Below are positions 6,239 through 14,541 of a DNA stretch of 64,000 bases, piece after piece. Position numbers and translations under genes: made by a program. The number at the start of each line of letters is the position of its first letter. Position 1 is the stretch's first letter. The notes beneath the pieces were generated by a model. That model made no database searches, was not told where the DNA came from, and saw only the letters and a program-made list of their open reading frames with translations. This DNA comes from Mycobacterium sp. NBC_00419 (GTDB lineage: Bacteria; Actinomycetota; Actinomycetes; Mycobacteriales; Mycobacteriaceae). The stretch lies in assembly GCF_036023875.1 (NCBI RefSeq), contig NZ_CP107931.1, positions 434,001 to 498,000 on the forward strand, given 5' to 3'.

Positions 6239-8926
6239 GCCGTCCCAGCTGCGGCCGTATCCCACCGACACCTCGAGCGGAACGTCCAGCGGGTAGGCCC
6301 CGCCCATTTTGTCGCGCACCAGCGCCTCGACGGTCTCGCGTTCGCCCTCGGCCACTTCGAGCAGGAGTTCGTCGTGCACCTGCAGCAGCATCCGTGACTT
6401 CAGGCCCGCGTCCTTGATCGCCTGGGCGACGTTGATCATCGCGACCTTGATGATGTCGGCGGCGCTGCCCTGGATCGGGGCGTTGAGCGCGGCGCGCTCG
6501 GCGGCCTCGCGCACGTTGCGGTTGCTGCTGTCCAGCTCCGGCAGATAGCGCCGGCGGCCCAGCACGGTGGAGGTGTAGCCGTCCTTGCGGGCCTGGTCGA
6601 CGACGGACTGCAGGTAGTCGCGCACCCCGCCGAACCGGGCGAAGTACAGGTCCATCTGCTCCTTGGCCTCTTCGGTGGAGATCTTCAGCTGTGCCGACAG
6701 ACCGTAGGCGGACAGCCCGTAGGCCAGGCCGTAGGACATCGCCTTGACCCGCCTGCGCAGTTCAGGGGTGACCTCGGAGATCTCCACACCGAAGGCGCGC
6801 GACGCGACGAACGAATGCAGGTCCTCGCCGGTGTTGAACGCCTCGATGAGGCCGGCGTCCTTGGACAGGTGCGCCATGATGCGCATCTCGATCTGGCTGT
6901 AGTCCGCTGTCATCAGCTCGGCGTAGCCGGCGCCCACCACGAACCCATCGCGGATCTCCCGGCCCGCTTCGGTGCGGATCGGAATGTTCTGCAGGTTGGG
7001 TTCGGTGGAAGAAAGCCGGCCAGTTGCCGCAATCGTCTGGTTGAACGTGGTGTGGATCCGGCCATCAGCAGCAACGGAATTCAGCAGACCGTCGACGGTG
7101 ACCTTGAGTCGCGTGACATCGCGGTGGGTCAACAGATGCTGCAGGAACGGGTGGCCGGTCTTGTCGAACAGAGTCTGGAGAGCGTCGGCATCCGTGGTGT
7201 AGCCGGTCTTGGTCCGCTTGGTCTTGGGCATCTCCAGCTCGTCGAACAGCACCACCTGCAGCTGCTTGGGCGAACCGAGGTTGATCTGCTTGCCGATCAC
7301 GCCGTAGGCCGCTTCGGCGGCGTCGCGGATCCCGTCACCGAAGGTGCTCTGCAGCTGCTTGAGTAGATCCAGGTCGACGGCGATACCGACCGATTCCAGA
7401 TCCGCCAGCACCGTCTGCACCGGCAGCTCCATCTCACCGAGCAGGGCTGAGGAGTCGATGCGGGTCAGCTCGTCGTCGAGCGCGTCGGCCAGATCGATGA
7501 CCGCCCTGGCCCGCAGGATGAGGGTCTGTACGGCCTGATCGTCGGTGCCCTCGCTGTCGTCGAGCAGTGAAAGCTGTTGCTGCTCAGGTGCATCCGCGCG
7601 CAGTTCGCGGCGCAAATATCGCAGCGAGAGATCGTCGAGGGTGAAGCTGCGCTGGCCGGGGCGCACCAGGTAGGCCGCCAGCGCGGTGTCGGAGGTGATC
7701 CCCGCCAGCGGCCAGCCGCGCCCGGCGAGGTCGTGAATGGCGAGTTTGGCCTCGTGCAGCGCCTTGGGCCTGTCCGCCGCCGCCAGCCAGTGGCCCAGCG
7801 CCGCCTCGTCCTCGGCGGTCAGGGTGGCGGTGTCGATATAGCAGCCCTCGCCGTCGGCGGCGGCGATCGCCAGCGCCGTCGCGTCGCCGTCGTAGGCCAG
7901 ATGCGTGCCCACCACGGCCAGGCCCGAGCGTGCACCGCTGGAGGCGTGCTCGGCCAGCCAGGCCCCGACCGCACCCGGTGCCAGTGCGTCGCCGCGGACG
8001 TCGAAGCCCTCGTCGACCTCGGGGTCGGCCGACGCGAGGGTGTCGAACAACCGGTCGCGCAGTACCCGGAACTCCAGGTCGTCGAAAAGCCGGTGGATGT
8101 GGTCGCGGTCCCAGGGCTGCATCCGCAGGGTGTCCGGCGTCTGGGCCAGCGGAACATCCTTGACCAGTTCGGTGAGGTCACGGTTGAGCACGACGCTGCC
8201 GAGGTTGGCGCGCAGCGAGTCACCGACCTTGCCCTTGACCGCGTCGACGTTGTCGACCAGCGACTGCAGCGAGCCGTACTCGGCGATCCATTTGGTGGCG
8301 GTCTTCTCCCCCACTCCCGGGATACCGGGCAGGTTGTCGCTCGGGTCGCCGCGCAACGCCGCGAAATCCGGGTACTGCCGCGGCGTCAGCCCGTACTTGG
8401 CCTCGACCGCCTCGGGGGTGAAGCGGGTCAGCTCGCTGACGCCCTTGATCGGGTAGAGCACCGTGACGTCGTCACTGACCAGCTGCAGGGAATCCCGGTC
8501 GCCGGTGACGATCAGAACGCGGTACCCGTCGTTCTCGGCTTGGGTGGCCAGCGTCGCGATGATGTCGTCGGCCTCGAAACCCACCTCGGCGAGCACCGTG
8601 ATGCCCAGCGCCACAAGGACTTCCTTGGTGATATCGATCTGGCCGCGGAACTCGTCGGGGGTGGCCGACCGGTTGGCCTTGTACTCCGGGAACTTCTCGG
8701 AGCGATGCGTCTGACGCGAGACGTCGAAGGCCGCCGCGATATGGCTGGGCTTCTCATCACGCAACAGATTGATGAGCATGGCGGTGAACCCGTAGACCGC
8801 GTTGGTGGTCAGGCCGTTCTTGGTCTTGAAGTTCTCGGCGGGCAGCGCGTAGAACGCCCGGAAGGCCAGCGAATTGCCGTCCAACAGCATCAACGTCGGC
8901 TTCTGGTCGGTAAGGCTCGCGGTCAC
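6227..8926 (-). CDS. polA: DNA polymerase I
   Basis: DNA polymerase I fills repair gaps and removes RNA primers. The 899-residue protein has an N-terminal 5'-3' nuclease (LMLLDGNSLAFRAF, GFEADDIIATLA, GDPSDNLPGIPGVGEKTA). The middle exonuclease-like domain appears to lack the proofreading acidic residues, as in other mycobacteria. The C-terminal polymerase has TADYSQIEMRIMAHLS, RRVKAMSYGLAYGLS and QVHDELLLE. The GTG start at 8926 (MTASLTDQKP) is preferred to the ATG at 8956, because a TAGAGT box ends 7 nt upstream of it and the longer version would cover the promoter. The promoter carries a PafBC-like element. Confidence 0.97.
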   Translation of the reverse strand: MTASLTDQKPTLMLLDGNSLAFRAFYALPAENFKTKNGLTTNAVYGFTAMLINLLRDEKPSHIAAAFDVSRQTHRSEKFPEYKANRSATPDEFRGQIDITKEVLVALGITVLAEVGFEADDIIATLATQAENDGYRVLIVTGDRDSLQLVSDDVTVLYPIKGVSELTRFTPEAVEAKYGLTPRQYPDFAALRGDPSDNLPGIPGVGEKTATKWIAEYGSLQSLVDNVDAVKGKVGDSLRANLGSVVLNRDLTELVKDVPLAQTPDTLRMQPWDRDHIHRLFDDLEFRVLRDRLFDTLASADPEVDEGFDVRGDALAPGAVGAWLAEHASSGARSGLAVVGTHLAYDGDATALAIAAADGEGCYIDTATLTAEDEAALGHWLAAADRPKALHEAKLAIHDLAGRGWPLAGITSDTALAAYLVRPGQRSFTLDDLSLRYLRRELRADAPEQQQLSLLDDSEGTDDQAVQTLILRARAVIDLADALDDELTRIDSSALLGEMELPVQTVLADLESVGIAVDLDLLKQLQSTFGDGIRDAAEAAYGVIGKQINLGSPKQLQVVLFDELEMPKTKRTKTGYTTDADALQTLFDKTGHPFLQHLLTHRDVTRLKVTVDGLLNSVAADGRIHTTFNQTIAATGRLSSTEPNLQNIPIRTEAGREIRDGFVVGAGYAELMTADYSQIEMRIMAHLSKDAGLIEAFNTGEDLHSFVASRAFGVEISEVTPELRRRVKAMSYGLAYGLSAYGLSAQLKISTEEAKEQMDLYFARFGGVRDYLQSVVDQARKDGYTSTVLGRRRYLPELDSSNRNVREAAERAALNAPIQGSAADIIKVAMINVAQAIKDAGLKSRMLLQVHDELLLEVAEGERETVEALVRDKMGGAYPLDVPLEVSVGYGRSWDGAAH

Positions 8927-8933
8927 GGCCCTA

Positions 8934-8956
8934 ACTCTAGGCACCCGCTCCGACAC
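8934..8956 (-). promoter_or_regulatory. PafBC-like promoter of polA
   Basis: Minus strand: GTGTCGGAG, an 8-nt gap, TAGAGT, then 7 nt to the GTG. The upper half matches TTGTCRGTG at 7 of 9; the spacing and -10 match fully. It implies a leaderless polA mRNA and possible DNA-damage induction (inference). Confidence 0.55.
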
Positions 8957-9053
8957 GCAGGTGGTCGCGGGCCCGACCGATCAGCGCCCGGGCCGCGGCC
9001 CGGGTGAAGGTGGCCTCGGGCATAAACGCAGCGAACCCCGAGTTTGTGGTGAC

Positions 9054-9593
9054 ATGACCGAACGCACCGTCGTGATCTACGCCAACCCTCGCGGACCGCA
9101 GTCCCGCGCCAATGCGGCACTGCTGCGTGCCATCGCCGGACGGCCGGGGCTCGAGATTCGCGATCTCGCCGTGCTGTACCCCGATGGTGTCATCGACGTC
9201 CGCGCCGAGCAGGAGGCCCTGGAGCAGGCCGATCACGTCATCCTGCAGTACCCGACGTACTGGTACTCGGTACCAGGGCTGATGAAGACCTGGCTGGACG
9301 AGGTGATGACGCCCGGATGGGCCTACGGACCCGGCCGCCCGGGCGCACTGGTCGGCAAGACACTGCGCGTCGCGACCACCACGGGCGGAACGACGGACGG
9401 CTATCAGCCCGGCGCGTTGCACGGATTTCAGTACGCCCAACTCCTGGCACCGCTACAGGCCACAGCGCGTCGGCTCGGGATGGAGTTCGTCGAGCCGTTC
9501 GTCCTGCACGGAATCCGGGACCTGAGCGATGCCGAGCTCGCTGAAGCCGCCGAGCGGTACGCGCAGTCACCGGTGGTCGCCGTCGCGAGCTGA
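9054..9593 (+). CDS. Flavodoxin-fold NAD(P)H oxidoreductase (KefF/MdaB-like)
   Basis: A 179-residue cytosolic flavoprotein of the NAD(P)H quinone-reductase/modulator-of-drug-activity group. Visible are the FMN phosphate region TVVIYANPRGPQSRANAALL near the N-terminus, ADHVILQYPTYWYSVPGLMKTWLDEV in the middle and LRVATTTGGTTDGYQPG, all typical of this family. It probably carries out two-electron reduction of quinones or nitro compounds using FMN; the physiological substrate is not inferable. The ATG at 9054 is chosen because the fold starts there and the longer reading frame runs into the polA promoter. It is a single gene divergent from polA. Confidence 0.88.
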   Translation: MTERTVVIYANPRGPQSRANAALLRAIAGRPGLEIRDLAVLYPDGVIDVRAEQEALEQADHVILQYPTYWYSVPGLMKTWLDEVMTPGWAYGPGRPGALVGKTLRVATTTGGTTDGYQPGALHGFQYAQLLAPLQATARRLGMEFVEPFVLHGIRDLSDAELAEAAERYAQSPVVAVAS

Positions 9594-9650
9594 CCGGCTG
9601 GCGGACAACAGACTGTTCGACAAGGCCACCGGCCAAGCACCCCGAACGAC

Positions 9651-9821
9651 TCACCGACCCCCGCGAATCGGCTCCCACGTGACGATGGGCAGCACGTCGG
9701 GGGCATGCAGGGTGCACACGGCAAGGGTGTACGTGCCTCCCCCGGCGATCGCACGCACGACGCGAACTCGAGCGGGGTGCCGACATTCCTCGCCGTTGAC
9801 GAGGAACTCGCACGCAGTCAT
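9651..9821 (-). CDS. Small cysteine-containing protein, unknown
   Basis: A 56-residue protein, MTACEFLVNGEECRHPARVR followed by a beta-like segment GGTYTLAVCTLHAP. Three cysteines and two histidines are arranged like a small zinc ribbon, but no family is recognised. The start at 9821 is chosen because GAAAGGA lies about 9 nt upstream; the ATG three codons earlier sits directly against that sequence. It lies 104 bp past ssuD on the same strand, so it may be read from the ssu operon. Coding status rests on the ribosome binding site and composition only. Confidence 0.5.
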   Translation of the reverse strand: MTACEFLVNGEECRHPARVRVVRAIAGGGTYTLAVCTLHAPDVLPIVTWEPIRGGR

Positions 9822-9925
9822 CTCGATCATCCTTTCTTCAAGGACGACCGTATGGCCCTGAGCATCCGTCGTCTTGTGCCGGCGAGCCAACATCGCGCAC
9901 AGCGCTTGTGGAACCGGCACGACCG

Positions 9926-11023
9926 CTAGGTCGCGACAACCCCCTTTGCGCGCAGCAGTGGCAAGACGCCCTCAGCGAACCAGTACGCCTCTTCCAGGTG
10001 CGGGTAGCCGGACAGGATGAACTCGTCGAATCCCAGCGAGTGGTACTCCCAGATCAGGTTGGCGACTTCCTCGTGGCTGCCGACCAGGGCGGTTCCCGCT
10101 CCGCCGCGCACCAGTCCGACACCGGCCCACAGGTTGGGGTAGATCTCGAGCTCGTCGACTCGCCCGCTGTGCAGGGCGGCCATTCTGCGTTGCCCCTCAG
10201 ACTGGGAGCTGGTGTGCAGCTTCGTGGCCTGCGCGATCTGCTCGGGCGTGAGCTCCTTGACCAACTCCTCGGCCACCGCCCACGCCGCCGCCGAGGTGTC
10301 CCGCGTGATGGTGTGCAGGCGGATACCGAACTTCATCGTGCGACCGCGCCGCTCGGCGAGCTCACGAACCTGATTGATCTTCGCCGCAGCGGCTTGTGGC
10401 GGCTCGCCCCACGTCAGGTATACGTCGACATGCTCGGCCGCGATCGGCAGCGCCGCCGCCGACGACCCGCCAAAGTAGAACTGCGGTATCGGGTTTGGTG
10501 GCTCGGATACACGTCCGTCACGGATTGTGAAGTACTCGCCCTTGAAGTCGAACGTCTCATTCTCCCAGACCGACTTGACGATGTGCAGGAATTCACCAGT
10601 GCGCGAATATCTTTCGTCGTGACTGAGCCAGTCCCCGAACCTGCGCTGCTCGGAATCATCGCCCCCGGTGACCACGTTGAGCAGCAGCCTGCCGTCGGAG
10701 AACCGCTGAAAAGTGGCCGCCTGCTGCGCGGCCAGGGTGGGTGGCACCAGTCCGGGGCGGAATGCCACCAGGAACTTCAGCCGTTCGGTTTCGGCGAGCA
10801 TCGCCGACGCCGTCAACCAGGCGTCCTCACACCAGGTTCCGGTCGGTGTCAACACCCCCTCGTAACCGAGTCGATCTGCGGCGCGAGCGATCTCCGCGAG
10901 ATAGCGCCGCGTCGGGGCGCGATACCCCTCGGGGATCGCGTGATGCGACGACGCGTGGGATGCCCCGACGATCGACCGGCTGTCACCGTTGGTGGGCAGG
11001 AACCAGAAGAACTTTGCCGACAT
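9926..11023 (-). CDS. ssuD: FMNH2-dependent alkanesulfonate monooxygenase-type enzyme
   Basis: A 365-residue TIM-barrel enzyme of the bacterial luciferase-like (LLM) group. SsuD enzymes use reduced FMN and O2 to split C-S bonds of alkanesulfonates, releasing sulfite for growth. Family signatures: FFWFLPTNGDSR at the N-terminus, GVLTPTGTWCEDAW, FLVAFRPGLVPPTLAAQQAA and LLLNVVTGGDDSEQ. ATG at 11023 is chosen because a GGGGG purine block lies just upstream and the longer frame overlaps ssuA. It is the last gene of ssuC-ssuB-ssuA-ssuD, 10 bp after ssuA. A paralogue sits at 37200. No dedicated flavin reductase gene is next to it. Confidence 0.9.
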   Translation of the reverse strand: MSAKFFWFLPTNGDSRSIVGASHASSHHAIPEGYRAPTRRYLAEIARAADRLGYEGVLTPTGTWCEDAWLTASAMLAETERLKFLVAFRPGLVPPTLAAQQAATFQRFSDGRLLLNVVTGGDDSEQRRFGDWLSHDERYSRTGEFLHIVKSVWENETFDFKGEYFTIRDGRVSEPPNPIPQFYFGGSSAAALPIAAEHVDVYLTWGEPPQAAAAKINQVRELAERRGRTMKFGIRLHTITRDTSAAAWAVAEELVKELTPEQIAQATKLHTSSQSEGQRRMAALHSGRVDELEIYPNLWAGVGLVRGGAGTALVGSHEEVANLIWEYHSLGFDEFILSGYPHLEEAYWFAEGVLPLLRAKGVVAT

Positions 11024-11033
11024 TGCGACCCCC

Positions 11034-12062
11034 CTAGTTGGCGCTGATGACACTGGACTGCAGAGCGCCGTTGTAGCGGCGATCGACCCACTTACCGAAG
11101 TCCGGCGCGGACTGGATCTGCCCCGACGCGGCGAACAGGTCGGCCAGCTTCTGCTCCGATGCCACAACCTGGTCGGTCAATTCCGTGGGCAACCGCAGGC
11201 TCCTGCCCTGGGACACCTCGGCGACCTTCGGGTCCAAACCGACTGCGGCGGCATACTTTGCGGCCCACTGCGCGGGATTGTCCTGCGCCCACTTCGCCGC
11301 CTTGGCGAACCGCACCAACAGATCCGACAGTGCCGTGTTGCGCTTCGGGTCGGCCAGTGCCGCATCGGAAGCCACCCCAAACCAGTAGCCGTTCGTCACG
11401 CCCTTGGCTTCGGCGATGCTGCGAACCTTCAACTGCTGCTCGGCCTGCGCGGTGTAGGGATCCCAGATCGCCCACGCATCGGCCTGACCGGCGCGGAACG
11501 CCGACAGCGCATCGGCGGGCTGCAGGAACACGAGCTTGACGTCGGCAGGGCTCAGTCCCGCCTTGTCCAGCTGCCCGAGCACGTTGCCGTGCGCCGAACT
11601 GCCCTTGGCCACCAGGATCGTCTTGCCCCGCAGCTCGGCGACAGAGGTGATCGGCGAATCAGCCTGCACCAGGATCTGGTCGCCCACGCCGCCACCGTTG
11701 TAGGCCGACACGACCTTGACCTTGGCACCCGAAGCGGCACCGAAGATGGGTGGGGTGTTGCCGGTGATCGCGAAGTCGATCTTGCCCGCAGTGGCCGCCT
11801 CGACCTGGGGCGGACCCGACGTGAACGTCGAGAACTCGATCTTGTACGGCAAGTTGTCCAACGCGCCTGCGGCCCGCAGCAGGGATTCCGTTCCACCCTT
11901 CTGGTCACCCACAGCCAACGTGAGACCGGCCAATTCGGTGAGCGGAACGGTCTCGGGTGCCGACGTCGCGCCGGTGTTGTCCGTGCGCGACACGCAGCCG
12001 GTTAACAGCAGCCCAGCCATGGCCAATACAGCGACGATGGCGCGGATCATTCTGCGGTGCAA
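11034..12062 (-). CDS. ssuA: Sulfonate ABC transporter substrate-binding lipoprotein
   Basis: A 342-residue periplasmic-type binding protein anchored as a lipoprotein: basic N-terminus MHRRMIRAI, hydrophobic helix, lipobox LLTGC with the lipidated Cys at residue 23. The mature part is NMT1/SsuA-like (LTLAVGDQKGGTESLLRAAG; AAGALDNLPYKIEFSTFTSG; DFAITGNTPPIFGAASGAK; ILVAKGSSAHGNVLGQLDKA). It should capture aliphatic sulfonates outside the membrane for the SsuBC transporter. It lies between ssuB and ssuD in the operon, 11 bp from each. Substrate range cannot be read from sequence; taurine or aromatic sulfonates are possible. Confidence 0.92.
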   Translation of the reverse strand: MHRRMIRAIVAVLAMAGLLLTGCVSRTDNTGATSAPETVPLTELAGLTLAVGDQKGGTESLLRAAGALDNLPYKIEFSTFTSGPPQVEAATAGKIDFAITGNTPPIFGAASGAKVKVVSAYNGGGVGDQILVQADSPITSVAELRGKTILVAKGSSAHGNVLGQLDKAGLSPADVKLVFLQPADALSAFRAGQADAWAIWDPYTAQAEQQLKVRSIAEAKGVTNGYWFGVASDAALADPKRNTALSDLLVRFAKAAKWAQDNPAQWAAKYAAAVGLDPKVAEVSQGRSLRLPTELTDQVVASEQKLADLFAASGQIQSAPDFGKWVDRRYNGALQSSVISAN

Positions 12063-12073
12063 GGTGACTCCTG

Positions 12074-12811
12074 TCAGAGTTGCACGCCGAGCTGCGTCAG
12101 CAGCTCAACGCGATGGTGTTCGGACTGGGCCGACGGGCTACCGGCTGGCCGGCGAGGATCGGTGATCTCGGTCTGATGCACCACGGCGCCGGACTCCAGT
12201 ACCAGCACCCGGTCGGCAAGTGCGACGGCCTCGTTCACATCGTGGGTGACCAGCAGCACGCCGAAACCGTGCCTGCGCCACAGGTCCAGCAGCAACGACT
12301 GCATGCTCAGCCGGGTCAGCGCATCGAGGGCACCGAACGGCTCATCGAGCAGAAGCAATTCGGGTTCGGCGACCAGCGCCCGGGCCAGCGACACCCGCTG
12401 CGCCTGGCCGCCGGACAGGGTCAGTGGCCAGGCATCGGCACGCTCGGAGAGTCCGACGTCGGCCAGCGCCTGGTCGGCTCGAGTGGCGACCTCGGCACGA
12501 GGCAGCCGGAACCGGGTCAGCCCGTATCCGACATTGGTGCGCACCGTGCGCCACGGGAACAGCCGGGGCTCCTGGAACGCCAGCGCGGGGGCACCCGCGA
12601 CGGTGCGGTCGCCGGTGTGGTCGTCGGACAACCCCGCCAGCACTCGCAGCACTGTCGACTTGCCGGAACCGCTGCGGCCCACCAGCGCGACGATCTCCCC
12701 CGACCCGACGGTCAGGGAGACGTCGCGCAGCACCTGCTGGTCGCTGTACCACTTGTCGATGTGCCGAAGTTCGGCGGCGTGTTCGGTCTTGCGGTCCGAG
12801 GTCAGCGTCAT
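12074..12811 (-). CDS. ssuB: Sulfonate ABC transporter ATPase
   Basis: A 245-residue ABC ATPase that powers the sulfonate importer at the inner face of the membrane. Walker A GRSGSGKST is at residues 45-53, the Q-loop is in ALAFQEPRLFPW, the signature LSGGQAQRVSLARAL is near residue 132, Walker B LLLLDEPFGALD follows, and the switch His is in LLVTHDVNEA. It matches the SsuB/TauB/NrtD group. Its start overlaps the ssuC stop by 4 nt (ATGA), so synthesis of the two is coupled. Confidence 0.95.
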   Translation of the reverse strand: MTLTSDRKTEHAAELRHIDKWYSDQQVLRDVSLTVGSGEIVALVGRSGSGKSTVLRVLAGLSDDHTGDRTVAGAPALAFQEPRLFPWRTVRTNVGYGLTRFRLPRAEVATRADQALADVGLSERADAWPLTLSGGQAQRVSLARALVAEPELLLLDEPFGALDALTRLSMQSLLLDLWRRHGFGVLLVTHDVNEAVALADRVLVLESGAVVHQTEITDPRRPAGSPSAQSEHHRVELLTQLGVQL

Positions 12812-13626
12812 GAGCGGTACCTCAGCGCCCGGCGTTCCAGCGCCCGCACGACGGCGTCGGTCGCGATTCCCAGCAGCGCGTAGACGACGAGCCCGAAGAT
12901 GATGATGTCGATCCGCAGGAAGTCACGGGCGTTGTTGATCAGGAAGCCGATGCCTTTGTCGGCGTTGATCTGTTCGGCCACGATCAGGGTCAGCCAGGCG
13001 ATGGCGAGCGACTGCCGGAATCCGACCAGCACTTGTGGGGCCGCGCTCGGGATGATGATGTGGCTGAACCGTTGGCGGAACGAAAAGCCAAGCACGTCAG
13101 CGGTTTCGAATAGTTTCGGATCGACCTGGCGGATCGCCGAGAACGTGTTGAGGTACAGCGGGAAGCTGACACCGAGGGCTACCAGGAGGACCTTGGGCAG
13201 CTCACCGATGCCGAACCACACAATGAACAACGGAATCAGACCGAGGTGGGGCAAGGCCCGAAGCATCTGCATGGGCGGATCGACGGTGGCCTCGGCCCAT
13301 CGCGACAGTCCCACGACACTGCCCAGGCCCACGCCCACGATTCCGCCCAGCAGCAGGCCCTCGACCACTCGGATACCCGATACTCGCAGCGCATCGGCCA
13401 GCTGGCCGTTGCGGATCAGCTCCACCCCGGCTTCGGCGATCAGCGACGGTGCGGGCAGCACCTCCTGCGAGATGAGACCGATGGCACTGCCCAGCTGCCA
13501 CAACGCCAGCAGCACCAGCGGCGAGATCCACCTCACGACGGCCCACCGGCGATGTCTGCGCTGCGCGGCCGTGCGACCTGCCGCCGGCAGTGCCGGCGCG
13601 GTGGCCGGCGCGGCAGGCGTTGTCAC
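12808..13626 (-). CDS. ssuC: Sulfonate ABC transporter permease
   Basis: A 272-residue permease of the binding-protein-dependent transport family with about six helices after a 30-residue Ala-rich cytoplasmic N-terminus. The typical EAA loop is seen (FETADVLGFSFRQRFSHIII followed by PSAAPQVLVGFRQ). It forms the membrane channel with SsuB and SsuA. It is the first gene of the operon; the GTG start has GAGGA 7 nt upstream. The 126-bp upstream region contains TAGTCT at 13688-13693 as a possible -10 box. In many bacteria such operons respond to sulfate limitation, but no recognised operator is visible here. Confidence 0.93.
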   Translation of the reverse strand: MTTPAAPATAPALPAAGRTAAQRRHRRWAVVRWISPLVLLALWQLGSAIGLISQEVLPAPSLIAEAGVELIRNGQLADALRVSGIRVVEGLLLGGIVGVGLGSVVGLSRWAEATVDPPMQMLRALPHLGLIPLFIVWFGIGELPKVLLVALGVSFPLYLNTFSAIRQVDPKLFETADVLGFSFRQRFSHIIIPSAAPQVLVGFRQSLAIAWLTLIVAEQINADKGIGFLINNARDFLRIDIIIFGLVVYALLGIATDAVVRALERRALRYRS

Positions 13627-13752
13627 GACACATCCTCACGGCGGCGGAATACGGGCATGCGGCAGCCCGAAGCTGTCACGTCATTGGAGACTAGGAAGGC
13701 CCGTCGGCCGCGATAAGGGTTTGATTCGTGATGAAGAAATAGTGCGCGGGGG

Positions 13753-14082
13753 TCAGCGCCAGCCGTCGGCGGCTTTGGCGGCCTTCACGAGGGCGTCGCA
13801 CAGATCCCGCAACTCGGCGGTGTCCGCACCCTCGTCGACCGCGGTCGCGACGTCCTCGGCGGCGCATCGCACCTGGTAGACCCGGTCGGAGAGCTCCGCG
13901 GCCTCGTCGGCGGTGAGGACCACGGCGTCGACCGGAACAGAGGTTCCCTTGACCATGGCGCGCTGCTCGTAGGCCCGCTGCCGACAGGATTGCCGGCAGT
14001 ACTGCCTGCGCCGGCCCATCCCGGAATCGGCGACCTCACGCCCGCACCAACGGCACGGCTGCGGGCGGGTACGACGCGTCAC
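13753..14082 (-). CDS. Small zinc-finger-like protein (Rv2049c-type)
   Basis: A 109-residue protein beginning with a basic, cysteine-rich N-terminus (CRWCGREVADSG, then RQYCRQSCRQRAYEQR): four cysteines as two CxxC-type pairs, probably binding one zinc ion. The remaining 60 residues are acidic and helical (LTADEAAELSDRVYQVRCAA). It corresponds in position to M. tuberculosis Rv2049c next to rbpA (from memory). Function is unknown; a nucleic-acid-binding role is a guess from the basic Cys-finger. The GTG start is 8 nt from a TACAGT box, close to leaderless. Confidence 0.8.
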   Translation of the reverse strand: MTRRTRPQPCRWCGREVADSGMGRRRQYCRQSCRQRAYEQRAMVKGTSVPVDAVVLTADEAAELSDRVYQVRCAAEDVATAVDEGADTAELRDLCDALVKAAKAADGWR

Positions 14083-14090
14083 GCCTTGAG

Positions 14091-14096
14091 ACTGTA
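14091..14096 (-). promoter_or_regulatory. -10 box for gene at 14082
   Basis: TACAGT on the minus strand, 8 nt before the GTG start; TANNNT match, near-leaderless spacing. Confidence 0.4.
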
Positions 14097-14113
14097 GACG
14101 GCCGCGGTCCCGG

Positions 14114-14119
14114 TATCAT
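14114..14119 (+). promoter_or_regulatory. Possible housekeeping -10 box for rbpA
   Basis: TATCAT in the 117-bp gap upstream of rbpA resembles a SigA -10 hexamer. It would give a leader of about 75 nt. Weak on its own because no clear -35 is seen. Confidence 0.3.
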
Positions 14120-14132
14120 GGACAGTTGGGTC

Positions 14133-14159
14133 GGGAACTGCGGACAGGTGTCCTGCGTT
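14133..14159 (+). promoter_or_regulatory. ECF sigma (SigE/SigH type) promoter of rbpA
   Basis: GGGAAC (14133-14138), a 17-nt spacer and CGTT (14156-14159): this matches the shared core of mycobacterial SigE and SigH promoters (GGAAC, 16-18 nt, CGTT). It lies about 40 nt before the rbpA start. Stress induction of rbpA by such sigma factors is known in actinobacteria; which sigma factor acts here is not decidable by eye. Confidence 0.65.
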
Positions 14160-14199
14160 TCTTATCTGGACTTCATATATGGCTTAGGAGATGTTGACG

Positions 14200-14538
14200 A
14201 TGGCTGATCGTGTCTTGAGAGGCAGCCGGCTCGGAGCCGTGAGCTACGAGACGGACCGCAACCACGACCTGGCGCCGCGTCAGATGGCGCGGTACCGCAC
14301 CGAAAACGGCGAGGAGTTCGACGTCCCGTTCGCCGACGACGCCGAGATCCCCGGCACCTGGTTGTGCCGCAACGGCCTGGAAGGCACCCTGCTCGACGGT
14401 GACCTGCCCGAGCCCAAGAAGGTCAAGCCGCCGCGCACCCACTGGGACATGCTGCTCGAGCGTCGCTCGGTCGAAGAACTCGACGAGCTGCTCAAGGAGC
14501 GCCTTGATCTGATCAAGACCAAGCGCCGCGGTAGCTGA
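14200..14538 (+). CDS. rbpA: RNA polymerase-binding protein RbpA
   Basis: RbpA binds the actinobacterial RNA polymerase and SigA/SigB, stabilises the open promoter complex and affects rifampicin tolerance. The 112-residue product is close to full identity with known mycobacterial RbpA: N-terminal tail MADRVLRGSRLGAVSYETDR, core domain RYRTENGEEFDVPFADDAEI, basic linker PKKVKPPRTHWDM and sigma-interaction domain RRSVEELDELLKERLDLIK. The ATG at 14200 is chosen because AGGAG lies 9 nt upstream; the ATG at 14191 directly abuts it. An ECF-type promoter lies upstream. It is convergent with ppm1. Confidence 0.98.
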   Translation: MADRVLRGSRLGAVSYETDRNHDLAPRQMARYRTENGEEFDVPFADDAEIPGTWLCRNGLEGTLLDGDLPEPKKVKPPRTHWDMLLERRSVEELDELLKERLDLIKTKRRGS

Positions 14539-14541
14539 CCT

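Noticed and set aside
2449..6417. A 1322-codon open frame on the plus strand across coaE, rpsA and polA
   Set aside because: It lies opposite well-identified genes, has low-complexity Ser/Arg-rich content and no family resemblance. Long antisense frames are expected in high-GC DNA.
7577..9007. Long plus-strand frame opposite polA
   Set aside because: Shadow of polA in the antisense frame; no ribosome site or conserved domain.
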